From Elusimicrobia bacterium GWA2_69_24 (GTDB lineage: Bacteria > Elusimicrobiota > Elusimicrobia > UBA1565), in contig MGTY01000063.1 in NCBI GenBank assembly GCA_001799695.1, forward strand, positions 1-64,000: a DNA stretch of 64,000 nt, in the 5' to 3' direction. Both the position numbers and the translations under genes were made by a program. The notes under the pieces were generated by a model that saw only the letters and a list, made by a program, of their open reading frames with translations, did not search any database and was not told where the DNA came from. Every line of letters begins with the position of its first letter. The stretch's first letter is position 1. Of the stretch, positions 52,568 to 60,464 are shown one piece after another.

Positions 52568-55500
52568 CTAAGACTTAGGCGCCGGCGGCGGCGGGACCGC
52601 GACCAGGCGCGCCTTCCAGTAACCGCCCTCGGTGAAGCAGCCCCAGCCCCAGCGGATCCAGCCCAGCAATGAGGACGCCAGCCATAGCGCCCAACAGAGC
52701 ATGGCCAGCCGGTAGACCATGAGCGGCACGGAGAAGGCCCAGGCCCGCGGCAGGACGGCGCCCGCCCGGTCCTGATACCACAACAGCTCGTGCGCGGAAG
52801 AGCCGTTCCCGCCGATCTGCATGTCGGGCAGGCCGAGCAGGCCCTGGGCGATCGAGGAGAACAGGCAGGCGAAAGCCACGAGGGTCAGGAGCCCCAGCCC
52901 CGCCTGCAGGACGTCGAAGCTCTCGTAATGGCCGAGGACGTTGCGCTTGCGCCAGCCCAGGGCCAAAAACCACAGGGCGACGACCGCGGCGACCGGGACG
53001 GGGGTCTGGGTCAGCCCCAAGGACAGCAGGAACCATTCCCGCGCTCCCAGCGGCGTCAAGCGGATCTTCCCCAGGCCCAGGCTGACCAGACCGAAGACGA
53101 CGAGCAGGCTCCAGAACAGCACGGCCGGCCCCATCCGCGGCCCTCCGACGAAGAGCGTCCAGCGGTCCTCGGGCATGGACACGGAGAGGTTCGCGTTCAC
53201 GCTCCCCAGACCCAGGTCCACCTTGGGGGTCCGGTAGGCCATGCCGATGCCCTTGGGCTCCCGCCAACTGAATTCCGCAATGTGCGTCCCTGGGCGGACG
53301 GGGAAGGTGACGTTGAGGCCCTCCTGCCGCACCGGCTCCGCGTTCCCGTCGATCTTGACTCCCTGGAGCTCCGCCCCGGGCGGCAGGACGAGGGTGTGCT
53401 GGCCGCCGCGGTTGGAACGCATGTGCAGCTCCAGCGTGGAATCCGTGGCCCGTATTCCCGGCGCCGCGCGCAGGGCGACCCGGTCGAAGGTGATGGTCTG
53501 GCCGGGAACGCCCTCCGGCCGCTGGACGCGGATCTTGACCGACTCCCCCGGCCAGGGCCGCCATTCGCGGACCCGCGCGCCGGAATCGTCCGGGGCATGG
53601 ACCGCGGGGATGCCCTCGGGTTGGGTGTTCCAGATGGGGCTGGCGTCCAGCCGCCAGACTTCGACCCAGGGCGACTTCCCGGGAGCCCGCAGTTCCAGGA
53701 CCGGGGCCTGCTCCAGCACCGAGCTCCACTGGACCTGCGCGGTCTGCGGGCCCATGCTGACCAGGGCCTTGCCCTTGGCGGTGCGCACGTTGGCGGAGGT
53801 GATGGATTCCCCGTCGAGGAGCGGGATCTCGAGCACCACGGCGGAACCTACCGGGGTCAGGCGCTCGACCGTGGTCGCGACCTGCCACGACAGCCCCAGG
53901 CTCAGCGTCCGCTCGACGCGCACGAAGGGCGGGAGGTTGGTCGCCTCCATGGCCGAAGCCGCCGCGGAGCGCCCCCCCCGCCGGGTGAGCTGGAGGTTGT
54001 CCTCCGCCTGCCCGTCCTCGTGGACCCCGTCCAGGATCCACCCCGCGACGGAGGACTCCACGCGGTGCGGCTTGAGGGGCAGCGGTAGCTGCAGGGTCTC
54101 GCGCTCGGGGATCGGCCCCTCCATGCGGACTTCGTGGCTGCCCCGGGACAAAGCGACCCAGAGCGTGCCGTCCGGAGACAGCATGAGCGGCGCCCACGCG
54201 CCGTCGAGCTCGACCCGCGCCGGCAGCCATTGCTTCGCCCCGCCCGGCAGGGGGACCGCGGTCTGCGCGTCGGCGTTGATGCGCAGGCGCAGTTCGAGGA
54301 GTTCGCCGGAGGCCCGCAGGCTCATCTTGGGCATGTCCGCGCAATCGGGCGAGCACTCGGGCTCGGCCAGGAGCCGCCGCTTGAGCTCTTGCAGGATCTC
54401 CGGCGTCGGGGTGTCGGACGGCGCCGGGCTCTTCGCCGAGGTGGGGAAAGCGCCCGCCGCCAGCAGGAGGAGCGGCAGGAGCGCGCCCGCGGCCTTACGC
54501 CAGCCCTCGCGGGAACCCAGGGTCTTGAGCCAATCCTCCACGGGCAGATTGAAGAAGAGCAGGGCCAGGGCGATGACCAGACCCACGCGCAGCAGGGAGA
54601 GCATGAAGTTCAGCCACGGCGGGATCCATAGCAGGAAGAGCCGCTGGCCCCCGCGCACCGGTCCCCGCCAGGACAGGGATATCTCGTTCCAGGTCCAGCT
54701 GGGCAGGCCGGGCCCCGTGGAGACCTGCGACTTGGGGTCCGGGGCGTAGAGGTTGTACAGGCGGCTCGACACCTGCGGGGCCGCCTGCTTCGCTTCGGAC
54801 TCCATGGAATTCAGCCGCGAGAGGGAACCCCGGAGCGCCTTCGCCCGCGAAGCCCGCTTCATCGGCGCCTTGCCGGCGAAGTTCCCGCCGCCGCCCGCCA
54901 TCCGGCCGCCTTCCCCGGAATCGAAATCCGAAGTTTGTTCCGCAGCCGGGGAAGCCGGCTCCTCGGCGAGGGCACCCATCTGCATCATGTCCATCATCGT
55001 GATGCCGCCGCTCCCGCCGCGCAGCGAACCCCGCTCTAGCTGGGGATACAGGGCGTTGCGCACCTGCAGGATCAGGAAGGGGATGCTGACGAGCAGGAGG
55101 ACGACCCACACCGCGTAGCGGTAGGCGCGGACCCAGCGCAGGAACACCCCTTCCGGCAGGGCGCGCACCAGAGCTTCCCCGGCCAGGGCGAAGAGCCAGA
55201 CGTAGCGCGGGGCGGAGGGCTCATGCCACACGAGCCCGGCCGCGACCAGCCCGGCCGCCCCCCAGCGCCAGCCCCACAGCTTTCCGATGGAGAAGGCCAG
55301 GATGAGGACCAGGAAGAAATCGAGCAGGGTCCAGCGCGCCACCCAGGTGGGATACGCCTTGTCCACTCCCCAGGCGTGGACCAGCCGCCAGCCCGGAGGC
55401 GTATGGATGCTCCCCTTGACCCGGTCGAAATCGTGGTTCCAGCTCACGGCGGGCACGGCGGTCCGGCCGGGGATGCGGCTGTCCGCGCTTACGTCGAGGG

Positions 55501-56755
55501 TCCCCTGCCGGATCTCGATGCCCGCGGGGCCCCCGCTGGAAAGGGCGTTGAGGAACTGGTCTTCGCCGGAGACCGCGGCCCGGCCGAGCTGCGTGCCCGG
55601 GGCCATCTCCAGGCGCCAGCTGCGCCGCAGGGTGCCCGCGATCCTGTCCTGCACCGTCATTCCCCCCCCGTTGAAATCCAGCCAGAAGGTCCGGTCCAGG
55701 CTCAGGCGGTCCGCGGCCGGGTCCGCGTCTCCCCGGCGCCGCTCCACGAGCTTCATCGTGCTGCCGGGACGCATGAGATAGGCGGCGAACTGCCGCCAGT
55801 CCTCGGGCAGTTCCGTCTGCTGGGGGTCGATCGCCGGCACCCCTTCCACGGACGCGAGGCGGAAGGAATCGTACGGGACGAATACCCAGGCTTCGTCGGA
55901 ATCCCAGGCTCCCCCGGGCTCGGAGAGGGTGACGGCCGCGGCGGGCCCTTCGTGCCGGCCCTCCAGGCTCACGACCCAGTTCCCGGGCCGGACCTGCACG
56001 CGGAGCCGTCCATCGGGGTCGAGGCGCGCGGGCAGCGGGGACTGCAGGGCCATGGGGACGAAGCCCTCGGGCAGGGCCCGGCCCAGGACCACCTCCCGGT
56101 TCTCGCCGGAGACCTTGAGCTGGACCTGGGTCAGCAGGCGCAGCGGCACGTCGTCCTCCAGGCGGCGGTGGACGATGATGTCCATGCGCTTCTCCCCCGC
56201 CTGGACCCCGTGCGTGCGCTGCAGCCAGACCCGTCCCTGCTCGTCCCGCATCGGGAAGCGCGCCGCCGCCCCCCGCACGCTGAGGGAAAGGAGGCCGGTG
56301 TCGTTGGGGACCTGGAGGATCTCGGGGAGGGCGTCCCAGCGGAACGAGCCGCTCACCGTATGGCGGCCGTCGGAAAGGCGCAGAGCCGGGGAGCCGCCCC
56401 TCAGGATGACGGGGGCGGGGGTCCCGTCCACCGTCGTCTCCTGGGGCCAGCGCTTCGCGTCGCCGGGGAGCGCGACCCAGGCCTCGCCGTACACCCGCCA
56501 GGACTGGGTGAAGGCGCCGCCCTTATCGTCGAGGGAGAGCTCGAGGCGGGAAGGCCAGAGGCAGCGATGCTCGCCGCCCGAGCCGTTGAGGGCGGGGCAC
56601 TTCGCCTGTTCCTGCCCGTGCAGTGCCCAGCCGATCCACGGCTTGAGGGGTTCCGGGACGTCCTGGGGCGCCAGCGGACCGGCCGCCCGCAGCGGCGTCG
56701 GCGGGATGAACGCAAGAAAGCCGGCGCAGGACAGCACCGCGAGAAGAGTTCTCAT
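52568..56755 (-). CDS. Large duplicated membrane protein (1395 residues)
   Basis: No family recognised. After a signal peptide the protein has two similar modules. The first is a beta-rich extracytoplasmic region (about 25-470), then about five membrane helices (from WVARWTLLDFFLVLILAFSIG). A Gly/Met-rich soluble linker follows (about 590-690), with more helices. The second module is another beta-rich region (about 770-1190), then a further set of about six helices to the C-terminus. CPALNGSGGEHRC and CSPDCADMPKMSLR sit at matching points, and both lead into an amphipathic ELxLRLxxxxQTxxPLPGxAKxW-like stretch. Probably envelope-spanning. Start has a GGGGGA Shine-Dalgarno. Confidence 0.75.
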   Translation of the reverse strand: MRTLLAVLSCAGFLAFIPPTPLRAAGPLAPQDVPEPLKPWIGWALHGQEQAKCPALNGSGGEHRCLWPSRLELSLDDKGGAFTQSWRVYGEAWVALPGDAKRWPQETTVDGTPAPVILRGGSPALRLSDGRHTVSGSFRWDALPEILQVPNDTGLLSLSVRGAAARFPMRDEQGRVWLQRTHGVQAGEKRMDIIVHRRLEDDVPLRLLTQVQLKVSGENREVVLGRALPEGFVPMALQSPLPARLDPDGRLRVQVRPGNWVVSLEGRHEGPAAAVTLSEPGGAWDSDEAWVFVPYDSFRLASVEGVPAIDPQQTELPEDWRQFAAYLMRPGSTMKLVERRRGDADPAADRLSLDRTFWLDFNGGGMTVQDRIAGTLRRSWRLEMAPGTQLGRAAVSGEDQFLNALSSGGPAGIEIRQGTLDVSADSRIPGRTAVPAVSWNHDFDRVKGSIHTPPGWRLVHAWGVDKAYPTWVARWTLLDFFLVLILAFSIGKLWGWRWGAAGLVAAGLVWHEPSAPRYVWLFALAGEALVRALPEGVFLRWVRAYRYAVWVVLLLVSIPFLILQVRNALYPQLERGSLRGGSGGITMMDMMQMGALAEEPASPAAEQTSDFDSGEGGRMAGGGGNFAGKAPMKRASRAKALRGSLSRLNSMESEAKQAAPQVSSRLYNLYAPDPKSQVSTGPGLPSWTWNEISLSWRGPVRGGQRLFLLWIPPWLNFMLSLLRVGLVIALALLFFNLPVEDWLKTLGSREGWRKAAGALLPLLLLAAGAFPTSAKSPAPSDTPTPEILQELKRRLLAEPECSPDCADMPKMSLRASGELLELRLRINADAQTAVPLPGGAKQWLPARVELDGAWAPLMLSPDGTLWVALSRGSHEVRMEGPIPERETLQLPLPLKPHRVESSVAGWILDGVHEDGQAEDNLQLTRRGGRSAAASAMEATNLPPFVRVERTLSLGLSWQVATTVERLTPVGSAVVLEIPLLDGESITSANVRTAKGKALVSMGPQTAQVQWSSVLEQAPVLELRAPGKSPWVEVWRLDASPIWNTQPEGIPAVHAPDDSGARVREWRPWPGESVKIRVQRPEGVPGQTITFDRVALRAAPGIRATDSTLELHMRSNRGGQHTLVLPPGAELQGVKIDGNAEPVRQEGLNVTFPVRPGTHIAEFSWREPKGIGMAYRTPKVDLGLGSVNANLSVSMPEDRWTLFVGGPRMGPAVLFWSLLVVFGLVSLGLGKIRLTPLGAREWFLLSLGLTQTPVPVAAVVALWFLALGWRKRNVLGHYESFDVLQAGLGLLTLVAFACLFSSIAQGLLGLPDMQIGGNGSSAHELLWYQDRAGAVLPRAWAFSVPLMVYRLAMLCWALWLASSLLGWIRWGWGCFTEGGYWKARLVAVPPPPAPKS

Positions 56756-56831
56756 GAAGATCCCCCAGAGCAGGTAGCTTATCCGTCTCGGAAGGCCCCT
56801 GCAAGCGCTTCTTAGCCTAGCGCGCGGCGCG

Positions 56832-57395
56832 TCACTTGACGATCTTCAGCACGGCCCGGAAGCAGGGGTCCGTGCAGCGCTCCAGGAGCTCGAACAACGC
56901 GGTCTCCACGGTGGTGATGACGACGCCCGCCTGGCGCAGCCGGGCCAGCGCGGCCGCGTGGTCGACTTCCTTGCGGGAGCCGGCCGCGTCCGCGCAGAGG
57001 TGGACCTGGTAGCCCGCCGCGGCGAGGTCGAGCGCGGTCTGCAGGACGCACACGTGGCTCTCGATGCCGCAGAGGAGCGCCTGGCGGCGGCCGGTGGCCT
57101 CGAGCGCGGACAGGAACTTCGGCTCGCCGCAGTTGGAGAAACTGGTCTTCACGACGGGGAGCGCGCCCGCGCCGAGCGCCGAACGCAGGACGGGATGGGT
57201 CGCGCCGATGGCGGCCGGGTTCTGCTCCGTCACGATGAGGGGCAGGCCCAGGGCTTGGGCGCCCGCGATCAGCCGCCGCGCCCCGCCCAGGACCCGCTCG
57301 CGGACCGCGGGCTCGTACACGCCCACGAGCTTCTCCTGGATGTCGATGACGATGAGTACGGCGCGGTCCCGCTGCAGCAAGGTCTCATAGCGCAT
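56832..57395 (-). CDS. Isochorismatase-family hydrolase
   Basis: 187 residues, full length for the family. The cysteine-hydrolase triad is visible: Asp18 (VLIVIDIQEKL), Lys83 (VVKTSFSNC) and Cys116 (CGIESHVCVLQTALDL), plus the cis-peptide region before the Cys. Closest in style to YcaC-like amidohydrolases with unknown substrate; a nicotinamidase role would require metal-binding residues that are not seen. Three nt behind the GH114-like gene, with GAGGAG as Shine-Dalgarno. Confidence 0.9.
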   Translation of the reverse strand: MRYETLLQRDRAVLIVIDIQEKLVGVYEPAVRERVLGGARRLIAGAQALGLPLIVTEQNPAAIGATHPVLRSALGAGALPVVKTSFSNCGEPKFLSALEATGRRQALLCGIESHVCVLQTALDLAAAGYQVHLCADAAGSRKEVDHAAALARLRQAGVVITTVETALFELLERCTDPCFRAVLKIVK

Positions 57396-57398
57396 GCT

Positions 57399-58292
57399 CT
57401 ACTCCTCGGGGAACCAGGGCTGGCGCACCAGCCGGTCCAGGTCGCGGTTCCCGCAATACATGAGATAGCCCTGGGCGTGCGCCCGCTCGTAGGCGAGCTC
57501 CTTCTTCGCGGGCTTGGTCACGAAATCCAGGATGAAGACGGTCTTCTCGGCCTTGACGGCGAGGTCCAGGAAGCGCTCGATCTTCTCGGTGACCCGGGGC
57601 GGGGTGGGCCGGCTTTCCGCTTCGTAGCCGAAATAGGCCCCGTCGCGGAGTATGCCGTTCACCGCGGCGAGATACGACTCGTCGGCCAGCAGCTCCTCGC
57701 CGTTCTGCGGGTACACGGCGAACCCGGTGAGGCCGCGGCTCTGGCGGGCGTAGCGGATGAGCCCCAGGACGAAGCGCTTCATCTCGTCCGGGGCGGTCTT
57801 GCGGCCCTGAGCGTCGAAGAACTTATAGGCGTCCACGCCGTCCAGGACCACTCCGTCGAAGCCGGCGTCGAGGATCCGGTCCAGGTAGCTGTCCGGCCCG
57901 CCGTAGATGAGCCTCTGCCACTCGCCTTCCCAGAAGCGGACGCGCCCCCGGTCCAGCCAGACGGGAGGGTCGTCCCCCCAGGAACGCTTCCAATAATAGC
58001 GGAAGTCCTGCGCCTCGGCGATCGGGAGATGGGCCAGGACCGTGCGGGGTCTGCCGGCCTTCCTCATCCGGGCGACCTCCTCCCGCGTCAGCCGCTTCTG
58101 GTCGCTCCCGTCCCGGGAGTAGTCCAGGATCAGTATGTCGAACGGAGCGGCCGCCAGTTCGTCGGGTTTGAGCCTCCGGAGCTGGACCGCGAAATGCGGG
58201 CCGCCGAGATGCGGGGGACGCTTCTGCGCCTCCCGGGCGTTCGCCGGCAGTGCGGCCGCGGCCAGCAGGACCGCCTCCATAAGGAGCCTCAT
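57399..58292 (-). CDS. GH114-like (endo-alpha-1,4-polygalactosaminidase family) exported protein
   Basis: 297 residues: a short signal peptide (LLMEAVLLAAAALPANA), then a TIM-barrel-like domain: FDILILDYSRDG, VLAHLPIAEAQDFRYYW, WLDRGRVRFWEGEW, ILDAGFDGVVLDGVDAY and GFAVYPQNGEELL. The DGVVLDGVD strand carries the conserved acidic residues of this family. Probably cleaves an amino-sugar polymer outside the cytoplasm. Expressed from a near-consensus promoter as a leaderless mRNA. Confidence 0.83.
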   Translation of the reverse strand: MRLLMEAVLLAAAALPANAREAQKRPPHLGGPHFAVQLRRLKPDELAAAPFDILILDYSRDGSDQKRLTREEVARMRKAGRPRTVLAHLPIAEAQDFRYYWKRSWGDDPPVWLDRGRVRFWEGEWQRLIYGGPDSYLDRILDAGFDGVVLDGVDAYKFFDAQGRKTAPDEMKRFVLGLIRYARQSRGLTGFAVYPQNGEELLADESYLAAVNGILRDGAYFGYEAESRPTPPRVTEKIERFLDLAVKAEKTVFILDFVTKPAKKELAYERAHAQGYLMYCGNRDLDRLVRQPWFPEE

Positions 58293-58299
58293 GCCGTCG

Positions 58300-58328
58300 A
58301 TTGTCGTGTTTGTGGCCCCCCTTGTCAA
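58300..58328 (-). promoter_or_regulatory. Promoter of the GH114-like gene
   Basis: Minus-strand TTGACA (58323-58328), a 17-nt spacer and GACAAT (58300-58305). The start codon lies 7 nt beyond. The best sigma-70 type promoter in the window. Confidence 0.7.
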
Positions 58329-58350
58329 TGGTGTCGCCGGTTGCTCTAAT
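58322..58350 (+). promoter_or_regulatory. Promoter of the GH1 gene
   Basis: TTGTCA (58322-58327), a 17-nt spacer with TG just before, and TCTAAT (58345-58350), 8 nt from the ATG at 58359. Its -35 shares five bases with the -35 of the divergent GH114-like gene. Confidence 0.65.
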
Positions 58351-58358
58351 AACACGCC

Positions 58359-59639
58359 ATGCCGCGCTTCCCGGACGGATTCCTGTGGGGCGCCGCGACC
58401 GCCGCCTACCAGGTCGAGGGCGGCAACGCGGGCTCCACCTTCGCCGCGTGGGAGAAGGTCCGGGGCTGGGAGCCGTGCGGCCTCGCCGCCGATTCCTGGC
58501 GGCGCTGGCCGGAGGACATCCGCTGCCTGCGCGAACTGGGGCTCGGAGCCTACCGCTTCTCCGTCGAATGGTCCCGGGTGGAGCCGCGTCCCGGGGAATA
58601 CGACGAGGCGGCTCTCGCCCGCTATCGGGAGCAGGTCCGCGCCCTGGCCGAGGCCGGCATCCGGCCCATGGTGTGCCTCCATCATTTCTCCGAGCCGGCC
58701 TGGCTCTACGAGCTGGAGCCGTCGGGCTGGACCTCCCCGCGCTGCGCCGGATACTTCCTGCGCTTCGTCGAGCGGGTCCTGGCCGCGTTCCAGGGCGAGG
58801 TCCGCGACTGGCTCACCTTCAACGAGCCCATGGTCTGGCTGCTCCTGGGCTACGGGCTGGGGCATTTCCCTCCGGGCCTCAGGTCCCTCTTCTCCCTGGA
58901 GCGCGTCCTCGGGGAGAACGGCCCCCAGGGCACGGTCCTGCGCGCCCACGAGGAGGCCTACCGCCTCATCCATCGCGCCGTGCCGGCTGCCCGGGTGTCC
59001 GTGGCCCAGAACATCGTCGACCTCCGGCCGGCGAGCGGGGACCCCGCGGACGCGCGGGCCGTGCGGGACCTCGACCTGCTCATGCACGGCCGCTTCCTCG
59101 ACCGGGCGCATGCGGCCAAGACCCTCGACTTCATCGGAGTCAACTACTACACCGGGATCTTCGTGCGCGCCGCGCGCCTGCCGCTCTTCCCGGCCGGGGC
59201 CCTGCCGGGCTACGCGGAGCTGGAGCGGGCGCTGGGACCGCGGCTGTTCCGCCTGCTGGGCGGCCGGCGCGGGGAGGCGCCCCGTTCGGACATGGGCTGG
59301 GAGGTCGTACCGGAGGGGCTCGGCCGGGTCGTCCGGCGGGTCTGGGCGGCCTACGGCCTGCCCATCTTCATCACCGAGAACGGCGTGGCGGACGGGACCG
59401 GGGAGCTGCGCGCGGCGTTCCTCCAAGACCACCTGGCGGCTCTGCGCGGGGAGATCGAACGAGGCGCGCGGGTCCTGGGCTACCTGCACTGGAGCCTGCT
59501 CGACAACTACGAATGGGGGAGCTTCCGCCCGCGGTTCGGGCTATACTCGGTGGACCGCGCCGGAGACTTCGCCCGCCGTCCGGCCCCCGGGGCGCGGGCC
59601 TACGCGGACATCGTCCGCGAGAACGAAGGAGGACTCTGA
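58359..59639 (+). CDS. Glycoside hydrolase family 1 protein (beta-glycosidase)
   Basis: 426 residues, cytoplasmic (no signal peptide). Family start FLWGAATAAYQVEGG, acid/base Glu156 in TFNEP, nucleophile Glu340 in ITENG, and the closing WSLLDNYEWG. All catalytic residues are present, so it should hydrolyse a beta-linked glucoside, galactoside or mannoside. Shorter than typical (about 450) because some active-site loops are trimmed. Ends in TGATG with the SseB-like gene. Confidence 0.93.
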   Translation: MPRFPDGFLWGAATAAYQVEGGNAGSTFAAWEKVRGWEPCGLAADSWRRWPEDIRCLRELGLGAYRFSVEWSRVEPRPGEYDEAALARYREQVRALAEAGIRPMVCLHHFSEPAWLYELEPSGWTSPRCAGYFLRFVERVLAAFQGEVRDWLTFNEPMVWLLLGYGLGHFPPGLRSLFSLERVLGENGPQGTVLRAHEEAYRLIHRAVPAARVSVAQNIVDLRPASGDPADARAVRDLDLLMHGRFLDRAHAAKTLDFIGVNYYTGIFVRAARLPLFPAGALPGYAELERALGPRLFRLLGGRRGEAPRSDMGWEVVPEGLGRVVRRVWAAYGLPIFITENGVADGTGELRAAFLQDHLAALRGEIERGARVLGYLHWSLLDNYEWGSFRPRFGLYSVDRAGDFARRPAPGARAYADIVRENEGGL

Positions 59640-60364
59640 TGGGACCTGAAGTTCACAACGAGGCGCTCGAGAAGGCGCTGCGGGAATCGGCCGGAGGCTG
59701 CACGGAAGAACTCCGCAGCCGGATATTCTCCGAGCTCCTGCGCGGCCGGCTCATCGTCGAAGTGGCGGGCCCGCCGGCCGGGCCGCAGGCCGGGCTCTCC
59801 CTGATCGGGGTCCGCGGCCCGGACGGGCGCCGCGGCTTGCCGGTGTTCACGAGCCGCGAACGGCTCACCCTCTGGAAGCCGGAGGCCGGCCACGCGGCCG
59901 CCATCCCGGCTCAGGGGCTTTTCGGCATGGCCCGGGACGCCGGCTTCGACGCGATCGTCGTCAATCTCCCGGACCCGGCTTGGGAGATATCCAAGGCGGA
60001 CGCCGCGCTCCTCGCGCAGGGCCAGGTCCCGGGGCCCCGGGACGCCCAGGTCCGCTGCGAGATCCGTCCGGCCCCGGCGGCGCTCCCCGCGGCCGCCCTC
60101 GACTTCGCGCGTGGCAAGCTGATCACCCTTCCCGAAGTATCCTGCGCCTATTTCTTCACGCTGGCGTTCGCCGATTCCCCTCCCGGCCTGGCGCTCGGAG
60201 TGGGGCTCTCCATCCATCCAGAGACCTGGAAGTCCGCCTGCGGCGCCATCGAGAAGTCCCTGGCCGGCATGCCCCCGCTCGCCGAAGGGTTCCGCGTCAT
60301 CCCCCTGGAGAAAGAGATGCTCAAGGCGGTGCGCCGGCTGGGGCTGCGCGTGCTGGACCGCTGA
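59639..60364 (+). CDS. SseB-family protein
   Basis: 241 residues. The N-terminal SseB-type domain has LRGRLIVEVAGPP, a PVFTSRERLTLWKP strand-turn and GFDAIVVNLPDP; the C-terminal half has LGVGLSIHP and ends in a small alpha/beta domain. SseB-like proteins are widespread and poorly understood. One-nt stop/start overlap (TGATG) with the GH1 gene puts it in the same operon. Confidence 0.8.
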   Translation: MGPEVHNEALEKALRESAGGCTEELRSRIFSELLRGRLIVEVAGPPAGPQAGLSLIGVRGPDGRRGLPVFTSRERLTLWKPEAGHAAAIPAQGLFGMARDAGFDAIVVNLPDPAWEISKADAALLAQGQVPGPRDAQVRCEIRPAPAALPAAALDFARGKLITLPEVSCAYFFTLAFADSPPGLALGVGLSIHPETWKSACGAIEKSLAGMPPLAEGFRVIPLEKEMLKAVRRLGLRVLDR

Positions 60365-60374
60365 CGCGCCGTTC

Positions 60375-60394
60375 GGCCCAAGCCGGCATGGGCC
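60375..60394. repeat. Short inverted repeat after the SseB gene
   Basis: GGCCCA and TGGGCC arms with an 8-nt loop, 10 nt past the stop. No T-run, so only a weak terminator candidate. It lies in the 100-nt gap before the transporter gene. Confidence 0.3.
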
Positions 60395-60448
60395 AAATAC
60401 CTCTTCTCGCGGGGCCTACGGACCCCGGCGCATCCGCGCCGCATCGGC

Positions 60449-60454
60449 TATCCT
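60449..60454 (+). promoter_or_regulatory. -10 box of the transporter gene
   Basis: TATCCT, 10 nt before the ATG at 60465, in the same near-leaderless position as other promoters of the window. Confidence 0.4.
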
Positions 60455-60464
60455 GACAGCGCAC

